Counted from the first letter of the stretch, positions 44,047 through 55,784 are shown. The stretch is DNA of 64,000 bases from Breviolum minutum Mf 1.05b.01 (GCA_000507305.1 DF239325.1:124001-188000), one strand, 5' to 3'. Numbers and translations: made by a program. The notes: a model not told the origin generated them from the letters alone.

Positions 44047-44098
44047 ACTGGTTGGTGGTTTCAAATATTTTTCATGTTCATCCCTATTTGGGGAGTAA
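44047..44098. repeat. Family A element, left half only
   Basis: CTGGTTGGTGGTTTCAAATA and core TCATCCCTATTTGGGGA, then unrelated sequence. Confidence 0.75.
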
Positions 44099-44189
44099 TG
44101 TCATTGTGCAAACCTTTTTTGAGCTGAAGCATTTAGCAGTGTTTTCAGTCGTTTGTTTGGATTTTCATGGATTATCTATAGATTTGGGT

Positions 44190-44314
44190 TACTTGGATGT
44201 TTCAGGAAGTTAATAAATGGTTAGTAAGTGGGTTATAACCCCAATATACCCCATTTATAAGTAGGTTATAACCCATTTACAAACCATTTACTAACTTCCT
44301 GGGACATCCAAGTA
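44190..44314. repeat. Family B inverted-repeat element
   Basis: Starts TACTTGGATGTTTCAGGAAG and ends CTTCCTGGGACATCCAAGTA; nearly perfect hairpin with loop CCCCAATATACCCC. TA on both sides. Confidence 0.9.
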
Positions 44315-44621
44315 GGGTCAGCAAAACTTTCAATTTTGAGACACACACACATTCTGGGCACATTACACGGGACCCAATGGGGGCGGTGATCATCACCCTG
44401 TTGTTGAGGATCAGGGAATTCCCCCCCAAAAAAGGCCTTATCATTCAGTTTTGTAGGAATTATAGCAATATGTCCAGAAATCCTTGAGACAAAGAACCGC
44501 TTCACCAGAGTGGGGTCATGGAGTTTTTGTACAGATTGGATTTGGTGAGTGTCTTTTGATTGAACGTTGTCACGTACGAAACTGTAGAAGTTGATCTTGG
44601 CCACGCATCAAAATACAGAAT

Positions 44622-44740
44622 AGTACCCCCGCCCGAAAACAAACATGTCCCCTAAAAGCCGATGGTTGGAAGATGATCCTTTTCCTATTGAAAGAGTCCC
44701 TTTTTTCGGGGGATTGGTTATGAAATTTCAGGGGTATAGG
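44622..44740. repeat. Family F-type element (diverged)
   Basis: Contains TACCCCCGCCCGAAAACAAA, AGCCGATGGTTGGAAGATGA and GAAATTTCAGGGGTATAG in family order. Flanked by TA. Confidence 0.55.
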
Positions 44741-44792
44741 ACTCATAAGAGATCCACGAATCCATATCTTTCGACTTCAGCCGTTCACATCC

Positions 44793-44918
44793 ATCGATGT
44801 CCCAGGAAGTTAGTAAATGGTTAGGATCAATGGTTATTTCACCTACTTATAAATGGGGTATATTGGGGTTATAGCCCACTTACTAACCATTTACTAACTT
44901 CCTGAAACATCCATCCAG
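44793..44918. repeat. Family B inverted-repeat element (altered ends)
   Basis: Starts ATCGATGTCCCAGGAAGTTA and ends AACTTCCTGAAACATCCATC; interior as in other B copies. Terminal bases have diverged. Confidence 0.8.
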
Positions 44919-44948
44919 CCGTGTATTGATCCACGTTGGGTCCACAGC

Positions 44949-45032
44949 AGGTCTTCCCGAGCCAAAACGTGACCGTTTGTTCACATGGAACTTCAGGACG
45001 CCTGCAGTGATGGAAATGATGGAGGAAATGAA
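44949..45032 (+). CDS. Candidate exon of an unknown gene
   Basis: Between an acceptor-like CCACAGCAG|G and a donor-like ATGAAG|GTCAGC, one frame reads GLPEPKRDRLFTWNFRTPAV, then MEMMEEMK. The composition is protein-like, and the AG|G acceptor matches the rule seen in the helicase. No family recognised. A CAA microsatellite starts just downstream. It may belong with the ORF at 45616. Confidence 0.3.
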
Positions 45033-45042
45033 GGTCAGCTTT

Positions 45043-45106
45043 AAAACAACAACAACAACAACAACGACAACAACGACAACAACCACAACAACAACAACAA
45101 CAACAA

Positions 45107-45139
<33 letters not shown>

Positions 45140-45200
45140 CGAAAACGACAACGACAACGACAACGACAACAACAACAACGAAAACGACAACAACAACAAT
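45043..45200. repeat. (CAA)n microsatellite with CGA and CCA interruptions
   Basis: About 158 bp of CAA repeats with interspersed CGA, AAA and CCA triplets and a short CAACGA run. It resembles the larger tract at 6820-7110 and, like it, produces artefactual long frames on both strands. Confidence 0.95.
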
Positions 45201-45615
45201 TGGGTAAACATATACATGCATATAAATATATTTGTAAATAAATATATATATATATACACCCAGTCTGAACGGATGTCATGTATATTTGTGTTTTCAAGAA
45301 AGATCCGGATTTGACCACTGTTGTCATGTTTTTTTTAAGGGCCCAGTTGATATGTGTAAAGCGACCAGGGCTGTTGATTTCGATCTTCCAGATATGTAGA
45401 TATGTTAGATCTACCTCGCAGCAACAGTGAATGACATGAAGGTTTTGCTTGGGATTCCCTGCTTTAATGGGTAGATCCGACACCCGACAGATGCGACAAG
45501 TTGCTCTTTTAAACGCTGGTTTTAGGGTGTTTGCCTGGTGATCAAACACGCAGATGACTTGGATACCTGAAAGGCTGTTAGATCTAGACTTGCCCTACTC
45601 ATAGGATCCTAATCT

Positions 45616-46041
45616 ATGGAACCACTTTGCCAATCCTCCAAAGCGAACGGCTGTGATGAGCATGGGAATCCAACTCCTGAGAAAGAGCAGTCTGTGGCAA
45701 GTGAGCCAAAGACAAGTGGACCACCAGCTCCTACTGAGGAGAGCAAAGAGCGATATCGCCAGGCACAGCTAGCTCAACAAGAAAGGTTGAGGGAGCAGGC
45801 TGAGAGAATGGAAAGGCACCGGGCAGAGGCCAACTATGGTATGGCTACCTCAGCCAGACCTGCTGTTCCAATGGTCATGGGACCACCGCCAGTACCAAAG
45901 CCATCTGCTAAGAAGGCAAGCCAACCTTCAGGTGGAGATTTTGTAAACCTGTACAGGTCTCTGAGGCCATCACCATACCATGGCAGGTATCCCGAATTGA
46001 AGATAGCATCTTCGAAAATTTCACGAAATTGGAAGTCGTGA
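45616..46041 (+). CDS. Charged 141-residue ORF, unknown product
   Basis: ATG to TGA, 426 nt, preceded by an in-frame TAA six bases upstream. Residues 20-45 are Pro/Ser/Glu-rich and disordered. A Glu/Arg/Gln helix follows at about 45-75 (EESKERYRQAQLAQQERLRE), then a Pro/Ala/Lys-rich stretch (VMGPPPVPKPSAKKA) and a more globular end (GDFVNLYRSLRPSPYHGRY). Codon use is even and unlike flanking intron DNA, so it is probably genuine coding sequence: an unspliced small gene, a large exon or part of a retroelement. There is no conserved domain I recognise. Confidence 0.5.
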   Translation: MEPLCQSSKANGCDEHGNPTPEKEQSVASEPKTSGPPAPTEESKERYRQAQLAQQERLREQAERMERHRAEANYGMATSARPAVPMVMGPPPVPKPSAKKASQPSGGDFVNLYRSLRPSPYHGRYPELKIASSKISRNWKS

Positions 46042-46140
46042 CGATGGAAAATGCGACTGTGATTTCCAATGCCAGTTGCTCAAAAGAATATGGCCTTTGA
46101 GGTCATGACCAAAAGCTGAGTCGTCATCACCCTGAAACAG

Positions 46141-46294
46141 CAAATGAGCAGTGACCAAAACCCTGGTTTTCTTCGCTGTATATAGGGGACTATACTACAC
46201 AAATAGTTTTATGGGGATTATCATCAACTGATCCCAGGATTTTTATTAAAACAACCAGTACAATGGAAAGTTGTATTTTTTTGGGGATTCATTT
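46141..46294. repeat. Family K repeat (copy 3)
   Basis: Contains TGAGCAGTGACCAAAACCCT, TATACTACACAAATAGTTTT, CCAGTACAATGGAAAG and TTTTTTTGGGGATTCA in family order. Confidence 0.65.
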
Positions 46295-46491
46295 GGTTGT
46301 TTGCTAGTGATAAATGTAAGAAAGGTAGCTACATGTACCATACATGGATTTGATAAGATAGAGTATGCCCTTTTTTTGCCCACTCTCTCTGATAAGAGAG
46401 GTTGAAATAAGTCTCAGTCTTTTATGAAATGAAATGAAGATGTGAGTCTTCCGTTTTTTCTTTTTTGTTTTGCTTGTTTGATTTTTCTCAC

Positions 46492-46579
46492 AGGATCCAT
46501 GGGACTGGTATATTTTACCTACATCTACCAGAAAAATCAACCACATTTGGGAACATATACCAGGCATGGGTCCTATGGG
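46492..46579. repeat. Family D palindromic element
   Basis: Starts AGGATCCATGGGACTGGTAT and ends TACCAGGCATGGGTCCTATG, loop AGAAAAATCAACC. Confidence 0.75.
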
Positions 46580-46765
46580 TTCGGTGGAAAGGGATTTTAA
46601 CCTGGCGTTTTTCCGGTAGGTTTTGGTCCCCTTCAACAAAAAATATGCCGCCCCGAAGGAAGCCTTGACACGTCTCCGAGAAGCTTTTCTGTGGAAGATG
46701 GTGGGGACAAGCCGCGCTTGTAAATGAGCAGGGGCCCACCTCCCCCAATTCCATCCCACCCAAGG

Positions 46766-46860
46766 GAATAAGATCTCAATGAGTCCTTATTAAGGGATCA
46801 TGGTGGTCCATAATCCCTTAGTAAGGCCTTACTTGGGGGGGTGGCATTGGTGGGGTTACC
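46766..46860. repeat. Family J-like element
   Basis: Contains GAGTCCTTATTAAGGGATCA, ATCCCTTAGTAAGGCCTTAC and GGGGTGGCATTGG, as in 21124-21210. Confidence 0.5.
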
Positions 46861-47724
46861 CTTTTAGAACCCCTGAAATTTTCGCCAACATGAGACCATA
46901 ATGGTTCTGGCAACTCTAGTGGTACTATAGAAAATGTTGAGTTGTAGTAAGAAACCCATACAAAACCTATAGAATTTGAATTTTGATGTTATTTTTGATT
47001 TTAGATATGGGAGTCACATTCAGAAAGGTGGACTGAACAAAAATGGTCAAGGATATACATGTTGATAGAACTTTGATTTCCCTCCAGTGAACTAATAGTT
47101 AACGAACATATCCCATGTGGGGAAGAAGAATTCATCTTCAAAAGTGCCTTAGAAGGGGACATGCTAGTTACCAGAAGGATAACACCATAGGACATAGGAT
47201 CCATGGGAATGGTATATTTAGCGATCTATTGATCCCATACACATCAACCGTTGTGGGTTCCTTTGCCAGTCTCATTGACCGCAAAAAAAGTCTACCTAAA
47301 ACGGAGGTACTTACCCAGAGTCGACTTGTTCGTTAACTTTGTACGTGTAACCGTGGAATTGCAAACCAAATGCTAACCAGCAATGAACCGAACAGGGGTC
47401 AATCAATTACCCATTTTGTGGGGATCGACAATGCAAGTGTAGTAAGGTAATTTTGCAAATGAACATAGTGCACTGTTTGGGTTGCTCATGACCAAAGAAT
47501 CCATGCAATGGTATAAAAATCAACCAAATGCAGGCAAATATACCGAACATGGATCCCATGGGATATGATGACCATGGGCCGAATGATTCTTGAGAAATTT
47601 CTCCCATTCAAAAAACCGGATTGCTAAGGAAAGTTGCCATGTGGTGTCATCTTCACAGATACAGGTGCCACTCATTCGTACCACTCTTGTGGTTGTAAGT
47701 TCAAGGTACTGGCACTTGACTTAC

Positions 47725-47836
47725 CATCCCTGAAACTAACAGCAAGTTTGCCCCTGAAAATCAATGCTTGGAAAATGAATTGTTTTTTTTGGGATGCCCT
47801 ATTTTAAGGGGATATGTTAGTTTCAGGGAGTGTATT
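47725..47836. repeat. Family F inverted-repeat element
   Basis: Starts CCATCCCTGAAACTAACAGC and ends GTTAGTTTCAGGGAGTGTA, core CCCCTGAAAATCAATGCTTG. Confidence 0.85.
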
Positions 47837-48556
47837 TTCATTTGTTTAAGCTTTCTTTCATAATCTTGGAAGTGGGAATGTACATGAATGTCAAGGAAAC
47901 TAGTCGTGAACGGACCCGTTTTCATAAGCCTATGATTGTGGGAGGAAGGGTATACTTTGTTTTTCTTTAACTATGGTAGGTCACCATTTGTTTGTTTTCA
48001 ACTGCTTTGGGTTATCAATGATACTATCAATATTAATATCCATATATATATATACAGACTTATGTTCAAAGCAGAATGTATATGTAGATATTGATATGTA
48101 GTTATAGATGTTATACGTGTTTGATTTATTCCAACGATAATATGTACTATACAAATGACGATATGATACCTGAACTACCTATCACACAACCAGCGACAAC
48201 AAATTCAACTTTCCCTCTAGCTTTGTGAAACCTTCAATGTTTTGTTGGACTAAGTGAAGCTATAACCCCTATAAATGGCCTTATAAATGGGTAGCTGGGG
48301 TTGCAAACCTACTTACATTTGTTTTTTTGTTTTGCACCAATTCAATCTGGGATGATGTTTTGACTGTGAAATCACATAGGAATGATACATGAATAGTATG
48401 TGTATAATGTGTATAAATATATAAATATATACACTGTAAATGTATCCCTGGGGTTAGCTGAGTGTGCCAACTATCCGCCTCTGTATGTGACGTAAACGTT
48501 TCAGTTACTCGTACAAGCCGTTTAGCTAAACAATATGGAGTTTTTGGGTGTGAAAG

Positions 48557-49531
48557 ATGCTACATGTTTGCAGCTCTGACTTGGTTGACATGAGTTTCAT
48601 GTCACGCCACGTGGCCAGCGGCATGGCGGCAGGGGCTACAAAGCATAGTCGCAACCTTGCATGTGGAGGACGCGCTTTTACTGAGAATGTCTGGACAGGG
48701 TGGTGTTCTGGTGATACATGGCAGTTTTTGAGGGATAGTAAAAGCAATGATCACGTTCCCCATCCCATCTTATCAATGTATGTATTCTACATACTAATTT
48801 ACCATACAAGTCAACTATATAAATGTAGGTAAACTGGCATGCATTGATCCTATGGAGGCGTGTATTTGGAAGACAAACATATCCCCTCTCAGGCTGGGAT
48901 ACCGGACCAACGTTTGCCCTTTTGGAGGGCGTTTAAACGGATACAAAATACAAGGCAAATTGCCTCGTGTGTTTGCACATCTGATTGGATCCTTAGATGC
49001 TCAAAATTCTATTCTGTTTGGATCTTGCACAAATGTTTTTTTGTCAAAGGACGACATGTGGAAAGCCTTGGTTTTATTCTGTAGTTTGATACCAATGTGC
49101 CAGTCAATAATTAATATGCCAACATATTTAGATGTTCTTCGCTTTGCAGGTTGTACAATGATGTCTTTGACCGGGAGCCCACTCTGTACAAGAGCAAGGT
49201 CGCCATATTTATGTATATATATATATAAATACATTTTGTTTTAAAATATACATATATATATATATATACATATGTGGCGGTTTTCCCTGCAAAGTGGCAA
49301 AGCATTCTCCCGCTTACGACACCAAGCCAAATTGATGGACGATCCTTTAAAGCACAGCCATTCTACTCATGTATCCGCAACATTAAGGTCATTCAGCCGG
49401 TTGCCATTTGGTTGGCTTGGGGGTGTTCACGTCAAGCAATGCGATGCTTTCTTGGAAATTGCCCCCTCGTTGAAGGTGGAAGAGACACGGTCTTTCATTT
49501 GAGACGAAGGGTTCTCTGCAAGTCTTTGTGA
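48557..49531 (+). pseudogene. Possible decayed coding region upstream of the methyltransferase fragment
   Basis: Three open stretches lie in the same forward frame as the methyltransferase fragment: 48557-48832, 48860-49084 and 49274-49531. The last (PFYSCIRNIKVIQPVAIWLA and on) is separated from it only by a TGA at 49529. A (TA)n-rich insertion at 49208-49272 interrupts the series. They may be the degraded N-terminal part of the same protein, but I recognise no motif in them. Confidence 0.3.
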
Positions 49532-49579
49532 CTCTCGACATCTCCTTCGTTCATCACCTGCACGCTGTTTGGTTGTCTA

Positions 49580-50056
49580 GTGGTTCCTCCTGATTCAGTT
49601 GTTTACTGCCCATCACCTGGCTTAAGGAAAAGCCGGGATATCTTTAAGCAGCGAGTGGACGTGCTGTACCGCAAAATCACACTCTATACGGCAGGCTTCC
49701 CGTGCAAGCCGTATTCCTGCCTTCACTCACACTCAGAGATGTTGAATGACGGCAACGCACAACAGCTTTGGCGCTGCCTTGATAACATAGCTACGATCAA
49801 GCCTAAGACAGCGTTTCTTGAAAACGTCCTTGGCTTTGCTCGGGTGATTGACGATGTGATGAAGAAAATTGATGGTTCGGCAAGAGTTCTTTCGAACAAG
49901 GCTGTGCTCCAGCGGCCTTTATTAAAGGTGTGCGGCGTGCAAGGATTTCTGCATACAGCAGCCCTCCCCGCCGTGTATGGGTTGTGTGTGCCTGGGGACC
50001 CTGGCTGCCGTTTGCTACCCAAATTCAATTTGATTTTACTCAAGTCAAATTGCTAA
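49580..50056 (+). pseudogene. Cytosine-5 DNA methyltransferase fragment
   Basis: A 158-residue frame carrying motif IV of C5 methyltransferases as TAGFPCKPYS (about residues 37-46, catalytic Cys 42) and, about 35 residues later, motif VI as FLENVLG (Glu-Asn-Val, about 81-83), with the expected spacing. The SAM-binding motif I and motifs VIII-X are not seen, and the frame ends soon after in unrelated residues, so it is a fragment or one exon. The start at 49580 is not real: an upstream open stretch shares the frame. Dinoflagellates carry many C5 methyltransferases, some encoded by retrotransposons, so a transposon origin is plausible. Confidence 0.7.
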
Positions 50057-52611
50057 AGCGACTTGCGCAAAGAAGGTTGGTCATTTGTTGTTTATATTTA
50101 TATATATATATATATACCTAGAAAGTACATGGCGCAACTCCCATGTATTGGTTTATCATGGCCCCTCACTAAGCCACCTCTTGGGAGTTGCGCCATGTAC
50201 TGTCACCACAGTGTATATGTGTGCGTTCACAATATCACAATATGCTCAACATAATGTCTTTCGGAGCATATGTGAGCATGGGATGCCACTAGAACCTTTA
50301 ATAAGAATCCCTTCATACACCAGCCAGCGTTTCATGTCTACGTGGTAGTTGAGCCAAATTTGTGTTTATTTTCACCCCTAGACTCGGAGAAGATGAACTC
50401 TACTTTTACTCTACTTGACTTGCGCATATATGTTTCAGATCTAGCAGTGCTAATTTTGACAATTTAGTTGTTTTAGCTTCCTGAGGGGGTTCAAGGGGGG
50501 GCGGTAACTGGGAACCCTGCATATTCTTTGGGAAGCATAGAAAAGAAAATGGGGAGCCCCTTCCTTGGACACCCCCCCCCAATTGTATGAAGTATGAACC
50601 ACCTTTTGTGCAAGTTTATCATTATCGAAAAGGGACCACCATGTTTAAAATCCCTAGGCATCCCTCAAAATGTCAGAGAATGAGCAAGGGGAGAAACGAA
50701 ATGCATGTCGTGTTTCGATTTCATGCATGTATTATCAGCAGGTGATCCAGGATCCCTAGGGATATGCTCTTTATATGTTGTCTATTGATATGATTTCACC
50801 ATTTCATCAAACCACTATTCGTAACCCAGGTAGTTGTGAGTAAGGGAAGCCTTCCAAAATTACCTTACAAGGTATAAGTTTATAGCTAGTTGTTGATGGT
50901 ACATGTGGAGGCAAATATACCAGTCCAAAGGAACGTAAAGACAATTCCAACAGACCCCTGGAGCAAACCCAAGTAGGGACATCCAAGTAGGGAATGCTGG
51001 AAAGTCTTCAAGGGAACGTGTGACGCAAATCCGTGTAGAGTTGGCGTTGAAGGAGACCACCGCAGCACGTGTGCTGTCGCTGTGTGAGGAGATGATGAGG
51101 TGGGGTGCAAATTTGCTAGTGTTTTGGGACCGTAGTTGATTCTGTAAACATAATTTATATGTATTTACAATTATATACCTGGAACCCTAAACAGCCAGTT
51201 TTTAATGGATGTTTGGTGAAAGACCCGTTTTTCATGTGATGATTTGGAGCGTTGCAATTGAAACAACCACTTGAAAGAGGCTGCTTCAGGTACCAGGTTT
51301 ATATTTATACATGTATGTTGATGGTGAAGAAATCATCCCGTGATTCGCACCAGTTGATACTAAGAGAACATGCCTAAAACTGTTTGGGGTTTCATGTGCA
51401 AGTCAACTCATTGTGCAGGATTTTGTCCAACGGTTTTTTCGGGGTATTTTATCCATAAAATCGTGTGGTGAATCAAAATCATTGCAGGTCATTGTTAAAA
51501 GCAGTTGGTCTGATTGATCTTAAACAGACATCATAAATGATTAACTTTCGAAATATTATATGTAGACATTTGCATCGTGACGGGCATCCTGGGAAGGGAA
51601 GCATCCAAATAGGGACACACCCAAATGCTGGAGTTTCATTCCCTATAGGGATCCAATCACCTTGTCGGATGATTGGGGTGTCTAATCACCTTAGCAAAGT
51701 ATTTACAGTAGGTTCCATGAAACCATTCTCAGGTTCGGTGATTGGATTCTTATAGAGATTATAGTGGAGGGTCAGCCAGGATCCCTAAGGATGGTGAATT
51801 TACAGCCCTGAATATGACTGGATGATCTATGGATTCATCCCCCCATGTCCGGGGCGGCAAAACCTAAAAATTCCCCAACAGGTCCGAGACTTCTTTGTCG
51901 TCCCAACAGGTGCCCAAAAAACCTCGGGGGTTGGTGTTGGTGTGGGGAAGAAATTGGAGTCAAAGGCACGGAGGTGTGCGGAACCTTCCATCCCAAACAG
52001 GGCATGCCTCGACTTGGCAGCTGAAGTTGTTACCCCTCCCAGGAAGTTTAAACAAAAAAAAACAGCGAGGTAGCTTGCCCCCAGGAAAAAGTAGTTTTTC
52101 CAGCCATCATTGATTTTTTTTTAGCAGCGAGTTGTTAAACTTTGGGGGGTGTAAATGATGCGTGATCAAAATCCTAGACTCATCCAGGCACACCTGAGTA
52201 GAGGTTTTTTTGGGGCATGTTTTTAAGTTCCAAATACTATCAAATAGCTGAGGAGATGTTTTTGCATATCTAGGGAAAAGTATAGTAAAAATCCCAATTT
52301 TTTTGACCCCCCTCAAAAAAAATTGCACCTTGCAGAAATGCTGGTCCAGATTTTTGGTAATGTGAGATGCCGGTAGTTGATTCTATCAATGCTTTCAAAG
52401 AGTTGTGATTTTAACCCCGATCATTGGAGCGAGATGATCCAAGATGATTTCCACATGTTTTTTTTTCAGGTTTGAAGCTTTTCAGGTAATGGTTAATTGG
52501 TGGTTTGGGTCCCGGTGGTTTTGGATATTTGGGATCCTCTTATAAAAAGGATGGTTACTTAGGGGTACCCCTAGAATCCCAAACCACCAACCCAAACCAC
52601 CCGTTTACCAT
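50057..52611. other. Sequence with one hairpin repeat, no gene recognised
   Basis: Contains (TA)n at 50098-50116, an O-type inverted repeat (50128-50205) and diverged family P elements (50660-50765, 51645-51790). A GC-richer patch at 51890-52060 has two competing frames (for example VPTGAQKTSGVGVGVGKKLE) without a recognised product. Confidence 0.45.
50128..50205. repeat. O-type inverted-repeat element
   Basis: Starts AGTACATGGCGCAACTCCCA and ends GGGAGTTGCGCCATGTACT, around TATCATGGCCCCTCACTAAG. Related to the hairpin at 21752-21842, where ACATGG is replaced by AGATGG. Confidence 0.8.
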
Positions 52612-52710
52612 CTGGGTGGTGGTTTCAAATATTTTTTATTTTCACCCCTACCTGGAGAAAGGATTTAATTTGACTAACATGAATTTCAAACGGGTTGGAA
52701 ACCACCAATT
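52612..52710. repeat. Family A inverted-repeat element (copy 12)
   Basis: Starts CTGGGTGGTGGTTTCAAATA, ends GGTTGGAAACCACCAATTA; core CACCCCTACCTGGAGAAAGG. It is preceded by a separate hairpin (52495-52608) with arms TGGTTAATTGGTGGTTTGGG and CAAACCACC, similar to 24665-24765. Confidence 0.85.
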
Positions 52711-53113
52711 AACCATTAGTTGAACTTTATGGTTTCAGAAATTCTGTGTTTGGCACCAGTTGATATGTGTTTTTCCTACCACAAGGTTTTCATGCAACAG
52801 GTGGTTTTCATCGCCAGAGGCATCAACTGGTTTGTTTGAAGAAACCCATCTCGAGACAAAGAAAAGAAACACCTTAGTTTTCAGATCCCAGATGTTCTAA
52901 GGGGACTGATATATTTAGCTACATTCGGTTGATTTTTATGGTTAAATAATATGGTAAACATGGGCAAATATACTTGGTTTGGGAAGGGTTTTCCATGAGA
53001 AGATCCAAATGGAGGTAAATAGGTCATTTCCATTGAGCACATGGGGATTTTATTGTGAACGCACTCATTGAGCCGCAAATTTATTGAGCAATTGTTTCCA
53101 GCTCATGACACCT

Positions 53114-53222
53114 ATACCCCTCCTGCAACTAACATGTCACCTAGTAAAATGGCATCCCCAAAACGAAAGGATCGCCTTCCAACCAACAATTTTCAGGAGC
53201 TTTTGCTGTTAGTTTTCGGGAC
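53114..53222. repeat. Family F inverted-repeat element
   Basis: Starts TACCCCTCCTGCAACTAACA and ends TGCTGTTAGTTTTCGGGA, core AACGAAAGGATCGCCTTCCA. Confidence 0.7.
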
Positions 53223-54601
53223 TGCATATGGATTTCACACTTTCAGAAACTTCTCGTTGTTGTCCAAGTTTCGCACTAAATTTGCAACTTCGTGTAGCAA
53301 AAATATCCTTCAACGAAAACGTGGCCAAAACGTGCTGCTGGAAACCTGGGGGAAACACGCTCTTTAGTCCGCTCCCTATGATGAAGGGAAACGTAAGTTT
53401 AACTTCTTCAGTCCCTTAAGCTCGCTAGATGGAGTTTTAAGATTCGAATCCATTGCCCAAATGGAGCCTCCATCTATATAGAATATCTCGACCTACAGTT
53501 TTTTGTGTCATGTGGCTCAAATTTATGCTAGTAAATATTCCAGTCCCATGGAAACTATATGGGTATAATTTTCACTGCGCCCTACAGAATACAGAACAGC
53601 TTCTGGAAAAAAAAGAAACTCTGGCAGGGCGTGGTGGAAGAGCGGCGTTTACTGCAGACCTATGGCTTTCCGTTTGTTGAAGGCCCGTGATTTAAAAAAG
53701 ATTTGATGGTCCCAACGACATATGCCCATATCCACAGGGATCCACTCACCTTCTGAGAATGGTATATAATGGAACCTAAATACTATATGCGTTTCGGAGG
53801 TGATTAGGTCCACCGAAATCATCCTCTGACGTAAGGTGATTGGATCCATAGGGTACTAGTTATACACGGAGTTATAAATTCTATAAATGGCCTTTTAACT
53901 GAATTTGCTTGTGTAACTGACGCCCTATCAGTGGCGTTAAAAAGGGCCCGTGGTTGGTTAGGATATTTAGGGGATTAGAAAACGGCATTTGTATGGATTT
54001 GGAGCCATTATGAGGATCCTCCTTATGGTGTTCTCCCCAATGACACTGCTAGGTGGTGGTGGCGGCTGAACACATATTTTTTGGGGGATTAATTTTTCCA
54101 GAACCGAAATGTTTGGAGAAAATCACCCAATTTGACGTGAGCTCATATTTTTCAAAAATTGGCTAACAAACAACCAGCTACTAGGACAGTTCATGGTGGT
54201 TTGGATGATCAGCAGCAGTTGTTTTTTAATGGACAATACCATTCTGAAATTGAACATAGATACTGTACCTAAAATGACTCCATATTTGACAAGAGATATC
54301 TTACAAACAAAAAACATCATTTTGCGTATCCATGTTAAACTTCCAGAATAGTATAGAACCCGTAGGCATTTTACATAGACTCTTGGCATATGTTCCTTTG
54401 GAGGACATAGTTTTTAGGGTTGCATATATCTCAGGTGGTTCGCCAGATTTCTGAAGCAGCCTGAACATCTAATGAAAAAACATGTTCGTAAACACCTCCA
54501 CCCGGTTTCTTTCGGGACAATAGGACACTTACGGTACATGATAATTTTCTCAACAGAATCCCTTAACGCCGTTCAGCAAACAAAGATAGCTGGGATTTCC
54601 T

Positions 54602-54695
54602 TACCCAAATGCTCAATGTATAGCCTATTTACCTACGTTTATCATAAATCTAGGCCAAATGTAGGTAAATATACCATACATTGAGCATCTGGGTT
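54602..54695. repeat. Family E inverted-repeat element (intact)
   Basis: Starts TACCCAAATGCTCAATGTAT and ends ATACATTGAGCATCTGGGTTA. Middle TCATAAATCTAGGCCAAATG is the site occupied by the foldback element in the copy at 25590-27147. Confidence 0.9.
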
Positions 54696-54812
54696 ATTTG
54701 TCAAGGGGTCCAAAATTTTACCGCTAGGTAAGGTGGGTTCATGGTACACCCCCGAAAACTAACCGGAAGAACTTGCCGTTTTTTTTTCGGGATGAACCAC
54801 CATGATTCATTA

Positions 54813-54918
54813 CTAGGTGGTGGTTTCAAACATTTTTTTCTTTTCACCCATATTTGGGGAAGATGAACCCGTTTTGACGAACAAATTTTTCAGATGGGTT
54901 GGTTCAACCACCAACTAG
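54813..54918. repeat. Family A inverted-repeat element (copy 13)
   Basis: Intact. Starts CTAGGTGGTGGTTTCAAAC, ends GGTTCAACCACCAACTAG. Confidence 0.9.
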
Positions 54919-55157
54919 ATTAGTAATAAGTAAGGTCTTATTTCTTGAGGGAAACGTGGCATGCTGGGGGGGTTTAAAATTCATTTTACTCTTTGATTCG
55001 ATACCGTGAATTCGCGGAGAGTGTGGTCGTAGGCAACCAGCCTACGCTGAATTTCCTGATCGTTGCTGGAGCTTTGCTGATTTTGACTATCTTATGGGCA
55101 ACTCGACTTGACTTGGGGCTTTTGGATTGGTGAATTTTAGGTGGATTTGATAATGGT

Positions 55158-55264
55158 TTGCCCTAAGAATCAGCCAATGGGGGGGCTTGAACATGTATAG
55201 CAAGGGTGTTTTTGGGTCCTCAAACCAGCCAATTTTGAGGGGTCTGGATTCTTAGGGTGATGAT
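55158..55264. repeat. Family M inverted-repeat element (copy 1)
   Basis: Starts GCCCTAAGAATCAGCCAATG and ends TCTGGATTCTTAGGGTGA; inside it carries GGGGCTTGAACATGTATAGC. Confidence 0.75.
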
Positions 55265-55784
55265 TTTACCATAAATCATAGTTCAACTCGCCAATTCATG
55301 TTATAGAATGTCTTCTTCGGAACGTTTTGCTTCCGAAAATTTAGGTTGGTAACATTTGCTCAGATGTTTTACATGCTGGAAGATCAACGGCTGGAACCTA
55401 CAGCCACCACCCATGAAAAGAAAGGAAGATTGTCTTCCATCCACCTCCAGGGAATTACGTTCTATGTTCAAGGGGACATGTTTAAGATTCTGTTGTGAGT
55501 TGGCAAAAAAATGGTCCCGACTGTTTAGGCCGTTGAAAAGTTTGGAGAGTCCCCAAATTTCATATCACCAATGGAGGATTCTTTTGACGAATTGGTTTTT
55601 TGAAAGGTGACCGAAAAAATCCCCAACTTGATCAACAGCTTGAAATCCTGGGTTTGCCGGAGAAAACTCGCATATATGAGAGGAATGTGTTTCTTTTGTA
55701 CGGGTACCAACGGATATTTTTTTTGGTTTATAGTTTATAGGTATATGTTGATGTTGAGGAAAAAAATGCCATAGATTCCTACAG

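Larger units (their letters stand above)
41337..44948. other. Repeat-rich stretch without assigned gene
   Basis: Holds a family E element interrupted by family V (41572-41757), dense TA tracts (41930-42025), a D/E-like hairpin (42790-42905), a truncated A element (44047), F (44622) and two B elements (44190, 44793). Short GC-rich coding-like patches occur at 42640-42710 (AGVGGANPFQKVEMMEQLKK) and 43385-43475 (TVGWASEPAGQADDRDGSTG); neither is recognised. Confidence 0.4.
46042..48556. other. Repeat-rich stretch, no gene recognised
   Basis: Contains family K (46141), D (46492 and a short copy near 47498-47566), J-like (46766) and F (47725), with (TA)n near 48042 and 48415. No reading frame with recognisable product. 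Confidence 0.5.
52711..54812. other. Repeat-rich stretch without assigned gene
   Basis: Contains an interrupted E-like element (52876-53045), F (53114), a diverged P (53731-53855) and E (54602). A frame at 53068-53367 overlaps the F element and is not credible coding. Confidence 0.45.

Noticed and set aside
44869..45549. 226-residue minus-strand frame and its companions over the CAA tract
   Set aside because: The length comes from the microsatellite (poly-Cys, poly-Val, poly-Leu) and from a family B element; no protein-like segment remains outside these.
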